Below, in pieces: positions 36,722 to 45,811 of a stretch of 64,000 nucleotides of DNA. The notes under the pieces are model-generated. The model did not search any database, was not told the DNA's origin, and saw nothing but the letters and a program-made list of their open reading frames with translations. Each line of letters begins with the position of its first letter. Within the stretch, counting starts at the first letter, position 1. Location: NCBI GenBank assembly GCA_965650335.1, contig CBFGOI010000013.1:1-64000 (forward strand), written 5' to 3'. A program made the position numbers and the translations under genes. This DNA is from Paradesertivirga sp965650335 (GTDB taxonomy: Bacteria > Bacteroidota > Bacteroidia > Sphingobacteriales > Sphingobacteriaceae).

Positions 36722-39280
36722 ATGCCTGTAAAAGGAAATCAATTTAAATCAAATAGCTTCAGAGAAGAGCTGCCGCCGAAATCGGCCGCGAGGGCGAGAA
36801 TTAGCAGGGGAAATGAAAAATCTGAATTTTTACCTAAACTAAATTTTGACGATGGTCGCCTGTTTAAAATAATAGGACTTTTCTTTCTTATTCTCTCATT
36901 GTATTTTTTGGTAGCGTTTACATCTTACCTGTTTACCTGGCAGGAAGATCAGAGCTATGTTATTGATGCAAACGGAGGATGGGATAATCTGTTCAAAACA
37001 GCGGACGAACTAGCACAGTCGGGTGTTGTAAATCCGGTAGTAGAAAACTGGCTGGGAAAATTTGGCGCATTATTATCGCACCAGTTCATTTATGAATGGT
37101 TTGGTATTGCGTCGTTTATATTCATCGCGGTGTTTTTTATAATTGGATACAGAATGCTTTTCAAAATTAAAGTGGTATCAATTAGCAAAACCCTCGCTTA
37201 CTCATTTTTTCTGTTAATCTTTATTTCGGTTACACTTGCGTTTTTTCATGCCTTTGTATCAGATTTTCCTCATTTTATCGAGGGGGAGTTTGGCTTTTGG
37301 ACAAACCGTTTGTTACAGGCTCAGATAGGAAATAGTGGAATTGCCGGCTTATTAGCATTTGCTGGATTGTCGGTATTAATTATAGCCTATAATATTGATT
37401 TTAAAATTTCTTCTCAAACTAAAGAGGAGGAAATGGAATTGCCTCCGACATCTCAAACCCCTGAAGAAATTGAACTTGAAGATGATTTCAGAACCCGTCC
37501 CGTCGAATTTCCATTGAATAAGCGTGAGCCTGTTAAAGAAGCTTCCGAATCAGTTCTAGCCGCAAACCAGTTAAAACAAGAACGAATCACTCCGCCCATG
37601 GAGCTGGCAAATGCTGTAGAACCCGAAATTTTGGTTCCGCGTGCTCCGCTCACCGAGGTTGCCGCCGCGGCCCTGAGTTTAAACGTTCAGAAATCTGATC
37701 CTGAGTTAACCATCACAAAAACAGAGGAGGATAAGAAGGCTGAGGATTTGGTTCAGCAATTTGGCCAGTATGATCCGAAACTGGATTTATCATCTTACCA
37801 ATATCCAAATCTGGAATTACTTGAAAATTATGGCTCAAACAAAATCTCAGTTAATACTGATGAATTGGAAGCTAATAAGAATAAAATTGTCGAAACCTTA
37901 AATCATTATAATATAGAGATTGATAAGATCAAGGCGACCATCGGGCCAACTGTTACTTTATATGAAATTATTCCGGCACCTGGAGTTCGAATTTCAAAGA
38001 TCAAAAACTTAGAGGATGATATAGCTCTCAGCTTAGCGGCTTTAGGTATCCGTATTATTGCTCCGATGCCAGGAAAGGGAACAATCGGTATAGAAGTTCC
38101 GAATTCTCATCCTGAGATGGTTTCGATGCGTTCTGTTTTAGCAACAGACAAATTTCAGAATACAACAATGGATTTACCCATCGCATTGGGTAAAACAATT
38201 TCAAACGAAGTATTCATTGCGGATTTAGCCAAAATGCCTCACTTACTGGTTGCCGGTGCTACGGGGCAGGGTAAGTCGGTAGGTATCAATTGTATTTTGG
38301 CATCTCTGCTTTATAAGAAACATCCCTCTGAATTAAAATTTGTGTTGGTTGATCCAAAGAAAGTGGAGTTAACTTTATTCAGAAAAATAGAGCGGCATTT
38401 TTTGGCTAAGCTTCCCGGCGAAGAGGATGCTATTATTACTGATACAAAGAAGGTTATCAATACATTAAACTCGTTGTGTATTGAGATGGATCAGCGATAT
38501 GACCTCTTGAAAAATGGTCAGGTACGTAATCTTAAAGAATATAATGCAAAATTTATCAATCGCAAATTAAACCCTGAGGAGGGTCACCGGTTCTTACCTT
38601 TTATAGTATTGGTTGTAGATGAGTTTGCAGATTTGATGATGACCGCAGGAAAGGAAGTAGAAACACCGATTGCACGTTTAGCTCAGTTAGCCCGGGCAGT
38701 AGGTATTCACCTCGTAATTGCTACCCAGCGTCCGTCGGTAAATATCATTACAGGAACGATCAAAGCCAATTTTCCTGCTCGTTTAGCGTTCCGTGTTTTG
38801 TCTAAAATTGACTCAAGAACCATTTTAGATTCGGGCGGAGCAGATCAGCTTATCGGAAGAGGAGATATGCTGTTTTCGACGGGAAATGATCTTATAAGAC
38901 TTCAGTGCGCATTTGTTGATACCCCTGAAGTTGAACGGATTTCTGATTTCATCGGAAATCAAAGAGGATACACGTCGGCCTGGATGTTGCCCGAGTATGT
39001 TGACGAAAACGGCGAAGGTGGCAGTATTAAAGATTTTGATCCGGATGATCGGGACTCTTTATTTGAAGATGCAGCTCGATTGATTGTCATGCATCAGCAA
39101 GGTTCTACCTCGCTTATACAACGCAAGCTAAAATTGGGTTATAATAGGGCAGGTCGTCTTATCGATCAATTGGAGGCTGCCGGAATCGTTGGCCCATTTG
39201 AAGGAAGTAAGGCACGTGAAGTTCTTTTGCCCGATGATTATGCACTGGAACAGTTCCTGGATAACATGAATAAGAAATAG
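36722..39280 (+). CDS. ftsK: DNA translocase FtsK/SpoIIIE
   Basis: An 852-residue septal DNA pump. Four hydrophobic segments lie in the first 230 residues (about 50-70, 118-142, 158-178, 202-222), then an acidic linker to about 340. The motor domain has Walker A AGATGQGKSVGIN (about residue 520) and Walker B FIVLVVDEFADLMM, plus ATQRPSVNIITG. A C-terminal gamma winged helix follows (LIQRKLKLGYNRAGRLIDQL). It moves DNA during chromosome dimer resolution and segregation. The lolA-like gene follows 23 bases downstream. Normal length for Bacteroidota. Confidence 0.97.
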   Translation: MPVKGNQFKSNSFREELPPKSAARARISRGNEKSEFLPKLNFDDGRLFKIIGLFFLILSLYFLVAFTSYLFTWQEDQSYVIDANGGWDNLFKTADELAQSGVVNPVVENWLGKFGALLSHQFIYEWFGIASFIFIAVFFIIGYRMLFKIKVVSISKTLAYSFFLLIFISVTLAFFHAFVSDFPHFIEGEFGFWTNRLLQAQIGNSGIAGLLAFAGLSVLIIAYNIDFKISSQTKEEEMELPPTSQTPEEIELEDDFRTRPVEFPLNKREPVKEASESVLAANQLKQERITPPMELANAVEPEILVPRAPLTEVAAAALSLNVQKSDPELTITKTEEDKKAEDLVQQFGQYDPKLDLSSYQYPNLELLENYGSNKISVNTDELEANKNKIVETLNHYNIEIDKIKATIGPTVTLYEIIPAPGVRISKIKNLEDDIALSLAALGIRIIAPMPGKGTIGIEVPNSHPEMVSMRSVLATDKFQNTTMDLPIALGKTISNEVFIADLAKMPHLLVAGATGQGKSVGINCILASLLYKKHPSELKFVLVDPKKVELTLFRKIERHFLAKLPGEEDAIITDTKKVINTLNSLCIEMDQRYDLLKNGQVRNLKEYNAKFINRKLNPEEGHRFLPFIVLVVDEFADLMMTAGKEVETPIARLAQLARAVGIHLVIATQRPSVNIITGTIKANFPARLAFRVLSKIDSRTILDSGGADQLIGRGDMLFSTGNDLIRLQCAFVDTPEVERISDFIGNQRGYTSAWMLPEYVDENGEGGSIKDFDPDDRDSLFEDAARLIVMHQQGSTSLIQRKLKLGYNRAGRLIDQLEAAGIVGPFEGSKAREVLLPDDYALEQFLDNMNKK

Positions 39281-39303
39281 AATTGGAAATAAAAAAAGAA
39301 GAA

Positions 39304-39954
39304 ATGAGAAGATTTGTTTTAAGCGCCATATTAATTGTTGGATCTGCGGTGAGTGTGATGGCACAAACAGATGCAAAAGCAAAATCAATATTGGCAGAAG
39401 TAAGTAAGAAATATCGATCGTACGATGTAATTAAAACCGATTTTACTTTTACACTTGATAACCCTCGAGCTAAAGTGAAAGAAACGCAGGTGGGAACACT
39501 TTATGCCAAATCCAAGGTAAATAAATATAAAGTGGTTTTAAAGAGCCAGGAATTGATTAGCGATGGTAGAAACCAGTGGACCTACTCTAAAGCCGATAAA
39601 GAGGTACAGTTGAGCGAAGTTGACAATAGCCCAAATGCTTTAAACCCCGCCCAAATATTTACTATTTATGAAAAAGGGTTTAAATATTTATATACAGGGG
39701 ATGCGAAGGTTAATAATCGGGCTGTACATGTTATAGATTTAACACCTGTCGATAGTAAACGTTCGTTTTTTAAAGTCCGGCTAAATATTGATAAGCTAAC
39801 CAAACAAATAAGTAACGCGGTCATTTTCGATAAAAACGGCAACCGTTATACCTATGCGATCAGAACATTTACGCCTAATGTAAAAGTATCAGAATCAATG
39901 TTTGCCTTTGATACCAAGAAATATCCGGGCGTTGAGGTTGTTGATTTAAGGTAA
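39304..39954 (+). CDS. LolA-like outer-membrane lipoprotein carrier
   Basis: A 216-residue periplasmic protein from the ATG at 39304; this start gives the signal peptide MRRFVLSAILIVGSAVSVMA, while the longer frame to 39283 does not. The mature part shows LolA-family features: YRSYDVIKTDFTFTLDNP, a beta-rich LKSQELISDGRNQWTYSK, and FKVRLNIDKLTKQIS. LolA carries lipoproteins across the periplasm. Bacteroidota LolA proteins are divergent, so the orthology is probable, not certain. It follows ftsK closely and ends with a terminator. Confidence 0.88.
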   Translation: MRRFVLSAILIVGSAVSVMAQTDAKAKSILAEVSKKYRSYDVIKTDFTFTLDNPRAKVKETQVGTLYAKSKVNKYKVVLKSQELISDGRNQWTYSKADKEVQLSEVDNSPNALNPAQIFTIYEKGFKYLYTGDAKVNNRAVHVIDLTPVDSKRSFFKVRLNIDKLTKQISNAVIFDKNGNRYTYAIRTFTPNVKVSESMFAFDTKKYPGVEVVDLR

Positions 39955-39973
39955 AAGTTAAAAAGTAAAAGGT

Positions 39974-40005
39974 AAAAAAAGCGATGAGTGATTATCGCTT
40001 TTTTT
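39974..40005 (+). terminator. Rho-independent terminator after the lolA-like gene
   Basis: GCGAT (39981-39985) pairs with ATCGC (39994-39998), extended by a run of A residues before and T residues after the stem. It closes the ftsK-lolA unit. Confidence 0.75.
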
Positions 40006-40048
40006 GTGATATTTTTCGGGGTATGCCTGCTTTTGTTAATTTTGGCAC

Positions 40049-40324
40049 ATGTCCCTGTCCTACACCCAGCATACTTTAGAGAAGCTTGAGCAATTGCTTA
40101 AAAGTCTGGAATACAAGGTTCGTTATGAAAAAGGAAATTTTAAAACCGGAGCATGTATACTTGAAGAGAGCAAAGTGGTTGTTGTGAATAAGTTTTCAAG
40201 TGTTGAAAGTAAAATAAATTCGCTTGCTCAGCTTTTGCAAAACATCCAGGCCGATGAAAGCATGCTTGATGAAAAACAGAAACAATTTCTATACGTCTTA
40301 AAACAAACATCCCTTCAACTGTGA
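40049..40324 (+). CDS. Small conserved protein of unknown function
   Basis: A 91-residue protein, mostly helical, with no signal peptide or membrane segment. Visible are HTLEKLEQLLKSLEYKVRYE and FKTGACILEESKVVVVNKFS. The stop overlaps the GTG start of the MBL-fold gene by four bases, which indicates real translation and coupling. I do not recognise a named domain. Confidence 0.75.
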   Translation: MSLSYTQHTLEKLEQLLKSLEYKVRYEKGNFKTGACILEESKVVVVNKFSSVESKINSLAQLLQNIQADESMLDEKQKQFLYVLKQTSLQL

Positions 40325-41088
40325 AAGTTACATTTTTAGGAACAGGAACGTCTCAGGGGGTGCCCCTTATTGGATGCGGTTGTGAGGTGTGTACCTCGTC
40401 CTCGCCGTATGATAATAGATTGCGGGTGTCTGTTTTAATCGAGGTTGATGGTAAAACGCTTGTCATTGATACGGGTCCCGACTTTAGATACCAGATGTTG
40501 AGAGCAAAGGTTAAGCATCTGGATGGTATTTTAATTACCCATGAACACAAAGATCACGTTGCGGGTCTGGACGATGTGAGAGCATTCAACTATCATCAGA
40601 AGGAGGCAATGAACGTTTACGCAAGCGCGCGAGTGCATAAAACTCTGGAAAGAGAATTTCACTATGCTTTTGGAGAATCTAAATATCCGGGAGTACCGCT
40701 AATTAATTTAACAGATATTGCCCATGAGCCATTTCTTGCCGAAGGAATAGAGGTAATACCAATTGAGGTAATGCATTATCTTTTGCCGGTGCATGGATTC
40801 AGAATTAAAGATTTTACCTATATAACTGACGCCAAAACGATATCAGACACTGAAAGAGAAAAAATAAAAGGTTCTAAAGTTCTGGTGATAAATGCCTTGC
40901 AAAAAGATAAGCATATTTCTCATTTTACATTGGATGAAGCCATATCGTTTGCACAGGAGATGAATGTACCTCAAACATATCTTACACATATAAGTCACAG
41001 AATGGGAAAACACGAGGATGTTACCAAGGAGTTGCCTACGGGGATTGAACTTGCCTATGATGGTCTGGTTCTGCAATTGCCCGATTAG
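40321..41088 (+). CDS. MBL-fold metallo-hydrolase, PhnP-like
   Basis: A 255-residue metallo-beta-lactamase-fold hydrolase. It begins with a GTG and the PhnP-like N-terminus TFLGTGTSQGVPLIGCGCEVC (a Cys cluster that may bind an extra zinc). The metal motif is THEHKDHVAG near residue 77, with VIDTGPDF before it and a C-terminal THISHRMG. Family members cleave phosphodiesters (cyclic phosphates or nucleotides); the substrate here is unknown. It overlaps the upstream 91-residue gene by four bases. It is followed by a 266-base gap with no gene. Confidence 0.9.
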   Translation: MKVTFLGTGTSQGVPLIGCGCEVCTSSSPYDNRLRVSVLIEVDGKTLVIDTGPDFRYQMLRAKVKHLDGILITHEHKDHVAGLDDVRAFNYHQKEAMNVYASARVHKTLEREFHYAFGESKYPGVPLINLTDIAHEPFLAEGIEVIPIEVMHYLLPVHGFRIKDFTYITDAKTISDTEREKIKGSKVLVINALQKDKHISHFTLDEAISFAQEMNVPQTYLTHISHRMGKHEDVTKELPTGIELAYDGLVLQLPD

Positions 41089-41354
41089 CCTGTATTGTGA
41101 ATAATACGCAAAACTATTACACACTAAACTCAGTCTATTAAACCATATTAGATTGCAATTACAACTCTGTAACTCGTTATTTACGGGTGTTATGGCAGAT
41201 TATTACAGTTTCATCTGTGGTTTTTTGTATACTTGTAGCTAACAACCAATTTAAATAAACCGGGCCAGTAACAAGTTGGTTCACAAATTCGTAAAAACAT
41301 TCACATTGCAATGTTAATGACTTTTAAGCGTTAAGCTTAGTATCTCAAGTATAT

Positions 41355-42443
41355 ATGACAAAAATTTCTTTCAATTCCCAAAATACCCTTTTTTTTAACA
41401 CATTAAAAAGTAGGGTTGACAATTATTTTACATCTAACAAAATCTGTGTTTCTGGAGGGGGTAAATTGTTTCTTAAAAGTTCAATCTTACTTACATCTCT
41501 TGTTGGTTTATACATTACTCTGGTTTTTTTTACACCTAATCCCTGGATATCAGTTTTACTTTGTGGTGTTCTCGGTTTAACGTTTGCTGCTATTGGTTTT
41601 AATGTAATGCATGAAGGCGGGCATGGAACCTTTTCAAAAAATAAGATTTTGAATGCTTTTAGTGCCTATTCACTTAATGCAATGGGAGGTACTATTTATT
41701 TCTGGAAGCAAAAACATAACATCAATCACCATACCTACACAAACATTGATGGCATGGATCATGATATCGATATAAAGTTTATGCGAATGCACGAAGAGCA
41801 GGAGAAACAGAGCTATCATAAATACCAACATTTTTATTGGGTGTTTCTATACGGAATATCCTATATGGCCTGGATTTTATATCAAGATTTTGAGAAATAC
41901 TTTACGGGTAAAATGGGACCGAAAGATTGTCCGAAAAAGATGGCTTTTAATGAGCATCTTATTTTTTGGACCACCAAAGCATTTTATTTTAGTGTGTACC
42001 TGATCATACCGATGTTTATGGTCGGAGTAATTCCAACGCTGTTGGGGTTTTTAATTGCAGGATTCGTTTGTGGTTATAGTATTAGTATTGTATTCCAGCT
42101 TGCGCATGTAGTAGAAGGTACCCAGTTTCCAGAACCTCATCCACAAACAAATAAAATTGATCAGGAATGGGCAATTCATCAGATTAGTACAACTGCCAAT
42201 TTTGCGACAAAAAGCAAATTAGTGTCGTGGTTTGTGGGCGGATTAAATTTTCAGGTCGAACATCATTTATTCCCACGGATAAGCCATGTTCATTATCCAC
42301 AATTAAATGAAATTGTAAAGCAAACATGCCGTGATTTTGATGTTAAGTATCTTGAACATCCGACGGTTTTCAAAGCCTTCGCATCGCATTTAAGTCACAT
42401 TAAAAAATTAGGAATTCAACAACAAGCGTTACTAAGTGCTTAA
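41355..42443 (+). CDS. Membrane fatty-acid desaturase (acyl-CoA / front-end type)
   Basis: A 362-residue integral membrane di-iron desaturase. The three His boxes are visible: NVMHEGGHGTF (about 84), KHNINHHTYTN (about 121) and NFQVEHHLFP (about 300), the last with the Q/H form typical of front-end and delta-6-like desaturases. No cytochrome b5 domain is fused. It introduces a double bond into membrane acyl chains, probably for cold or fluidity adaptation. The preceding 266-base gap is AT-rich; an imperfect -7 element TATACTTG is at 41228. A bidirectional terminator follows. Confidence 0.93.
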   Translation: MTKISFNSQNTLFFNTLKSRVDNYFTSNKICVSGGGKLFLKSSILLTSLVGLYITLVFFTPNPWISVLLCGVLGLTFAAIGFNVMHEGGHGTFSKNKILNAFSAYSLNAMGGTIYFWKQKHNINHHTYTNIDGMDHDIDIKFMRMHEEQEKQSYHKYQHFYWVFLYGISYMAWILYQDFEKYFTGKMGPKDCPKKMAFNEHLIFWTTKAFYFSVYLIIPMFMVGVIPTLLGFLIAGFVCGYSISIVFQLAHVVEGTQFPEPHPQTNKIDQEWAIHQISTTANFATKSKLVSWFVGGLNFQVEHHLFPRISHVHYPQLNEIVKQTCRDFDVKYLEHPTVFKAFASHLSHIKKLGIQQQALLSA

Positions 42444-42518
42444 CTGAGGGCTTGTTTTGCAGCGAATCCTCGTTTGTTAATTCTTTAAATTGAGGTAATA
42501 GAGATGAGCTCAATAATT

Positions 42519-42554
42519 AAAAAGAGGATGCCTTTTGAGCTATCCTCTTTTTTT
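42519..42554. terminator. Bidirectional terminator between the desaturase and tRNA-Leu genes
   Basis: AAAAAGAGGAT pairs with ATCCTCTTTTT around GCCTTTTGAGCT; T residues follow on the plus strand and on the minus strand too. It serves both converging units. Confidence 0.8.
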
Positions 42555-42555
42555 G

Positions 42556-42637
42556 TGCCCGAGACTGGATTCGAACCAGCACGCCTTGCAGCGCCACCAC
42601 CTCAAGGTGGTGCGTCTACCAATTTCGCCACCCGGGC
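42556..42637 (-). tRNA. tRNA-Leu (anticodon GAG)
   Basis: An 82-base cloverleaf. The acceptor stem GCCCGGG pairs with CTCGGGC, with discriminator A; the D-arm holds AATTGGTAGACGC; the anticodon stem CCACC/GGTGG encloses the loop TTGAGGT, so the anticodon is GAG; a long variable arm marks class II; the T-arm is CTGGTTCGAATCCAG. The CCA end is not encoded. Confidence 0.95.
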
Positions 42638-42645
42638 ATTGGCTG

Positions 42646-42678
42646 CAAATATAATAGCTTACTCTTAAGTTTTTCAAA
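42646..42678 (-). promoter_or_regulatory. Promoter of tRNA-Leu
   Basis: On the minus strand a TATATTTG (42653-42646) is preceded by TTTG (42678-42675) with a 21-base spacer. The predicted start is a few bases ahead of the tRNA 5' end at 42637. Spacing is slightly longer than the N19 seen elsewhere in the window. Confidence 0.6.
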
Positions 42679-42887
42679 CAAATGCTTTATAAATTCAAAA
42701 CAATTAATTGTATGTATGGGAAATACTTGTACAATTTGAGGCGTTTGTTACATCCGAGTAATTTATCTCCCAAAATTGCCTTGTAAAAACCCGTTTTAAT
42801 GGGCTTTTTGACGTATCTATGCATGAGAATTATTTCCAAAAGCTTGGTAGAATTTTTGCATAGACTAGAGAAATTGACAATCAACCG

Positions 42888-43268
42888 ATGGCTAAAGTTC
42901 TTGTTATAGAAGACGAAGAGTTAATGATAAAAGCTCTTGAGTTCAGATTAAAAAAGGATGGATATGATGTGTATTTGGCGAGAGATGGAGCTCAAGGGAT
43001 AGAGATGCTCTCTAAGGCCACGTATGATTTGGTGATAACTGATATTATGATGCCTTTTGTCAGTGGTCTGGAAGTTGTAAGTCATATTAAAAGTAATCCA
43101 TTACTTAAAGATACTCCAGTAATAGTGCTCTCCTCAATAGGTTTAGAACGAGTGGTGATGGAAGCCTTCGAACTGGGTGTAGATGATTTTATTACCAAAC
43201 CCTTTAACTTGGGTGAACTTGTAATAAGAGTTAAGAAATTCGTGAAACAAACAGATGTTTTTAATTAA
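42888..43268 (+). CDS. Single-domain response regulator
   Basis: A 126-residue CheY-like receiver with no output domain. The acidic pocket is EDEE near residue 9, the phosphorylated Asp is in VITDIMMP (about residue 53), the Thr/Ser switch in VIVLSSIG (about 83), and the Lys in FITKPFNLGE (about 105). It heads a tight operon with a HEAT-repeat membrane protein (9 bases downstream) and a glycosyltransferase-like protein. In relatives this trio is seen near exopolysaccharide genes, so it probably controls the downstream proteins by direct binding; this is inferred. Confidence 0.93.
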   Translation: MAKVLVIEDEELMIKALEFRLKKDGYDVYLARDGAQGIEMLSKATYDLVITDIMMPFVSGLEVVSHIKSNPLLKDTPVIVLSSIGLERVVMEAFELGVDDFITKPFNLGELVIRVKKFVKQTDVFN

Positions 43269-43277
43269 CAGAACTGA

Positions 43278-44426
43278 ATGGAGGAAGCGGCTTTTTCAGT
43301 TGGAACATATCTCGATAATTTATTTATTTCCCGCTTTCCCACCTTTCCATTATTTATAGTCACCACCCTAATTATATTCATTTTTAGCGTTTCGGGAATT
43401 TTAGAGATCTGTCTCTATATTGCGGTTGGCCGACTTATAGCGCTTTACAAGAGAACCCGAGAATCTGATTTAAAGGATAGGATAATCGCGATGTTGGCGA
43501 ATGTGCTGGTTTTCAATGAAAATGATGACCCTAGTACCATAGTTTCACATTTTCTTCCGCGTTTTACACGCCTTCCTTTGTATCGGGGTACTATCCGGAG
43601 GTTATTAGTTTCAGAGTTATTAAAAAGTCATTCAAGTTTCAGCGGTCGGGTAGCCGAAGTTATACAAGAACTTTACCTGCAGTTGAAGCTTGATCGAAAA
43701 GCCCGAAAAAACCTTTCGAGCCGACATTGGGAAAGTCAGATCGAAGCGATAAGAGAGCTAACGGAAATGTCTGTAAAAGAAGAGAGCGAAAAAATATTGA
43801 AGTATACCAATCATCATAATCCCTACCTACGATTGGAGGCTCAAAAATCATTCATTCGACTTTGTGTAGATAACCCTTTTCGTTTTCTTGACCTGGTTTC
43901 TCAGCCTATTTTGGATTGGCACCAAATAGTTTTGTTTGAAGTTATTACTAAAGCTGAAACCATGGCCCGACCCAAGTTTGCTACTTGGTTAAATTCGCCC
44001 AATGATTCGGTGGTGTCCTTTTGCCTAAAACTTATCGAATATTACCAGCAATTTGATGCGGTGCCAAATTTGATTTATCTGATTAATCATTATAATCCCG
44101 CAGTTCGGGGCGTGGCGGTAGATATTCTTGGTAGGATGGAAGTAGAAATGGCAGAGAGCCATCTGATTGGAGCTTATCCCAACCAGCCAGAAAAAATTCA
44201 GGTGAAAATTCTTAACGCACTTGGAATGATTGGTTCCGGGAATAATATTTTGTTTCTGAATTCTCAAGCACGGAGGAAGGAATTTACCATTCGCTTAGCA
44301 GCGATGAGAGCAATCAAAGCCCATCGGCACCAGGGCACTGACCTCTTGAATACATTGTTTAACGAAGGGGTTTCACAAGATAAAGAGATCGTTAAACGTG
44401 TCTTAAATGAAAGGATCATAGCGTAG
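43278..44426 (+). CDS. Membrane-anchored HEAT-repeat protein
   Basis: A 382-residue protein with one N-terminal transmembrane segment (about residues 22-50, FIVTTLIIFIFSVSGILEIC) and a long alpha-helical HEAT-repeat solenoid. Repeats are seen at HWESQIEAIRELTEMSV, NPYLRLEAQKSFIRLC, NPAVRGVAVDILGRMEV and EFTIRLAAMRAIKAHR. HEAT solenoids hold protein partners together; here it may link the receiver upstream to the glycosyltransferase downstream. It begins 9 bases after the receiver gene and shares its last base with the next frame's GTG. Partner binding is inferred. Confidence 0.88.
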   Translation: MEEAAFSVGTYLDNLFISRFPTFPLFIVTTLIIFIFSVSGILEICLYIAVGRLIALYKRTRESDLKDRIIAMLANVLVFNENDDPSTIVSHFLPRFTRLPLYRGTIRRLLVSELLKSHSSFSGRVAEVIQELYLQLKLDRKARKNLSSRHWESQIEAIRELTEMSVKEESEKILKYTNHHNPYLRLEAQKSFIRLCVDNPFRFLDLVSQPILDWHQIVLFEVITKAETMARPKFATWLNSPNDSVVSFCLKLIEYYQQFDAVPNLIYLINHYNPAVRGVAVDILGRMEVEMAESHLIGAYPNQPEKIQVKILNALGMIGSGNNILFLNSQARRKEFTIRLAAMRAIKAHRHQGTDLLNTLFNEGVSQDKEIVKRVLNERIIA

Positions 44427-44428
44427 TG

Positions 44429-45811
44429 ATGGTGTCTTCATTTGAAACTTTTCTAAACTATGGAATATTTGTCTACGTATTTCTGTATTTCTGTTTATCT
44501 GTTGTAATTGTAATTCTTTCATCGATAGAAATTAATTTCTACAAAAAGAAAAACCGTTATGAAACATTTAAACCACTTCTTGTTTCTCCCTTTGCTCCTT
44601 CTGTTTCGGTAATTGTACCCGCCTATAATCTACAGTCGTCGATTATTGATACTATCAGAGCGCTTTTTGCCTTGAACTATAATAACTTTGATATCATTGT
44701 TGTCAATGATGGAAGTTCGGATTCGACTTTAGCAGAATTAAAGGAGTTTTATCAGCTCCAGCCTGTTGAATACGCGGTGTCCGAGCAGGTGAAAACCCAA
44801 AGAATTCTTGGCTATTATAAATCAGCCAGTCATGTTTTTTCAAGGCTAATTGTGGTTGATAAAGTGCGTGGAGGACGTGCAGATGCATTAAACGCCGGTA
44901 TAAATGCGTCTGAAAAGGATTTGGTTTTATGTCTGGATATGAATTGTTTTCTAGATCGGGACGCCCTGCTTAAATTGGTTAAACCGTTTTTGGAAGAAAA
45001 GGAACAAGTAATAGCGGCCGGGGCTGTCATACATTTAGCTAATTCATCCGAAAAAAAAGATGGTCATCTAATTAAATTGAAATTTCCTAAAAACTTGTTA
45101 GCTGCCTTTCAGGCTATTGAATATTTCAGGAAGTTTTTGACAAAGCGGATGGCCTGGAGTCGCATAAATGGCTTGCCACTTTTCTCGGGAACGATGAATC
45201 TGTTTGATAAGGAGGTTATAATAGAAAGCGGGGCATTCAATCCAAAGGTTCTTAATCCCGATTTTGAACTTCTTATTCGAATGTGTCGTTTTATGCATGA
45301 TAATTCGCAGACCTACAAACTGGCATTTATTGCCGAATCAATTTGCAGAATACAAGCTCCTGAAAGTTTGAAGGCTCTGAGCCGTGAACGCAAAAATGGG
45401 AACGCCGGAATATTCCAGGCTCTGAGACTGAATAAAAAGCTGTTCTTTAATTTAAAATATGGTCGGCTTGGACTTGTAAACGGCCCTGTCTGGGTGTTTT
45501 TTACATGCATACCTTACTTTAAAGTACTTTTGCTGATGCTGATAGCGGCGGGAGCCTTTTTATCGACAATAAATTGGGAATTTACAGGAATCCTCCTGTT
45601 CACCCTTTATTTTCTGTCTGTTTTAATGTCTGTAATATCTATTCTGTTTGAGGAAAGGTCTTCGAGATCGTACACCGCGGGTACAGACCTCATGAAAATC
45701 TTATTGCTGAGCTTCGCTGAGCCTGTTATTTACAGCCCGCTTATTCTATATTGGCAAATCGCTTCTGTTTTCCGCCGGAAAACAGAAATCTTCGTCTTAT
45801 CTGAAAAGTGA
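44429..45811 (+). CDS. GT2-type membrane glycosyltransferase with degenerate catalytic motifs
   Basis: A protein of about 460 residues from ATG 44429 (a GTG at 44426 is also possible). An N-terminal membrane segment (about 15-33) precedes a GT-A domain with VIVPAYNLQ and VNDGSSDST, then RGGRADALNAGIN, and C-terminal membrane segments (about 360-450). Fold and order match BcsA/IcaA-like GT2 synthases of Bacteroidota. Three catalytic sites differ from the family: the DxD site reads DMN (171-173), the E-D pair before MEL reads PD (278-279), and the Q-x-x-R-W site reads SRERKN (319-324). The frame is intact. It may be a pseudoenzyme or an altered transferase. Numbering is from GTG 44426. Confidence 0.85.
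   Translation: MVSSFETFLNYGIFVYVFLYFCLSVVIVILSSIEINFYKKKNRYETFKPLLVSPFAPSVSVIVPAYNLQSSIIDTIRALFALNYNNFDIIVVNDGSSDSTLAELKEFYQLQPVEYAVSEQVKTQRILGYYKSASHVFSRLIVVDKVRGGRADALNAGINASEKDLVLCLDMNCFLDRDALLKLVKPFLEEKEQVIAAGAVIHLANSSEKKDGHLIKLKFPKNLLAAFQAIEYFRKFLTKRMAWSRINGLPLFSGTMNLFDKEVIIESGAFNPKVLNPDFELLIRMCRFMHDNSQTYKLAFIAESICRIQAPESLKALSRERKNGNAGIFQALRLNKKLFFNLKYGRLGLVNGPVWVFFTCIPYFKVLLLMLIAAGAFLSTINWEFTGILLFTLYFLSVLMSVISILFEERSSRSYTAGTDLMKILLLSFAEPVIYSPLILYWQIASVFRRKTEIFVLSEK

Noticed and set aside
41228..41235. TATACTTG as promoter of the desaturase
   Set aside because: It misses one consensus base, has no TTTG at N19 and lies 120 bases from the ATG, so it was only mentioned and not listed as a site.
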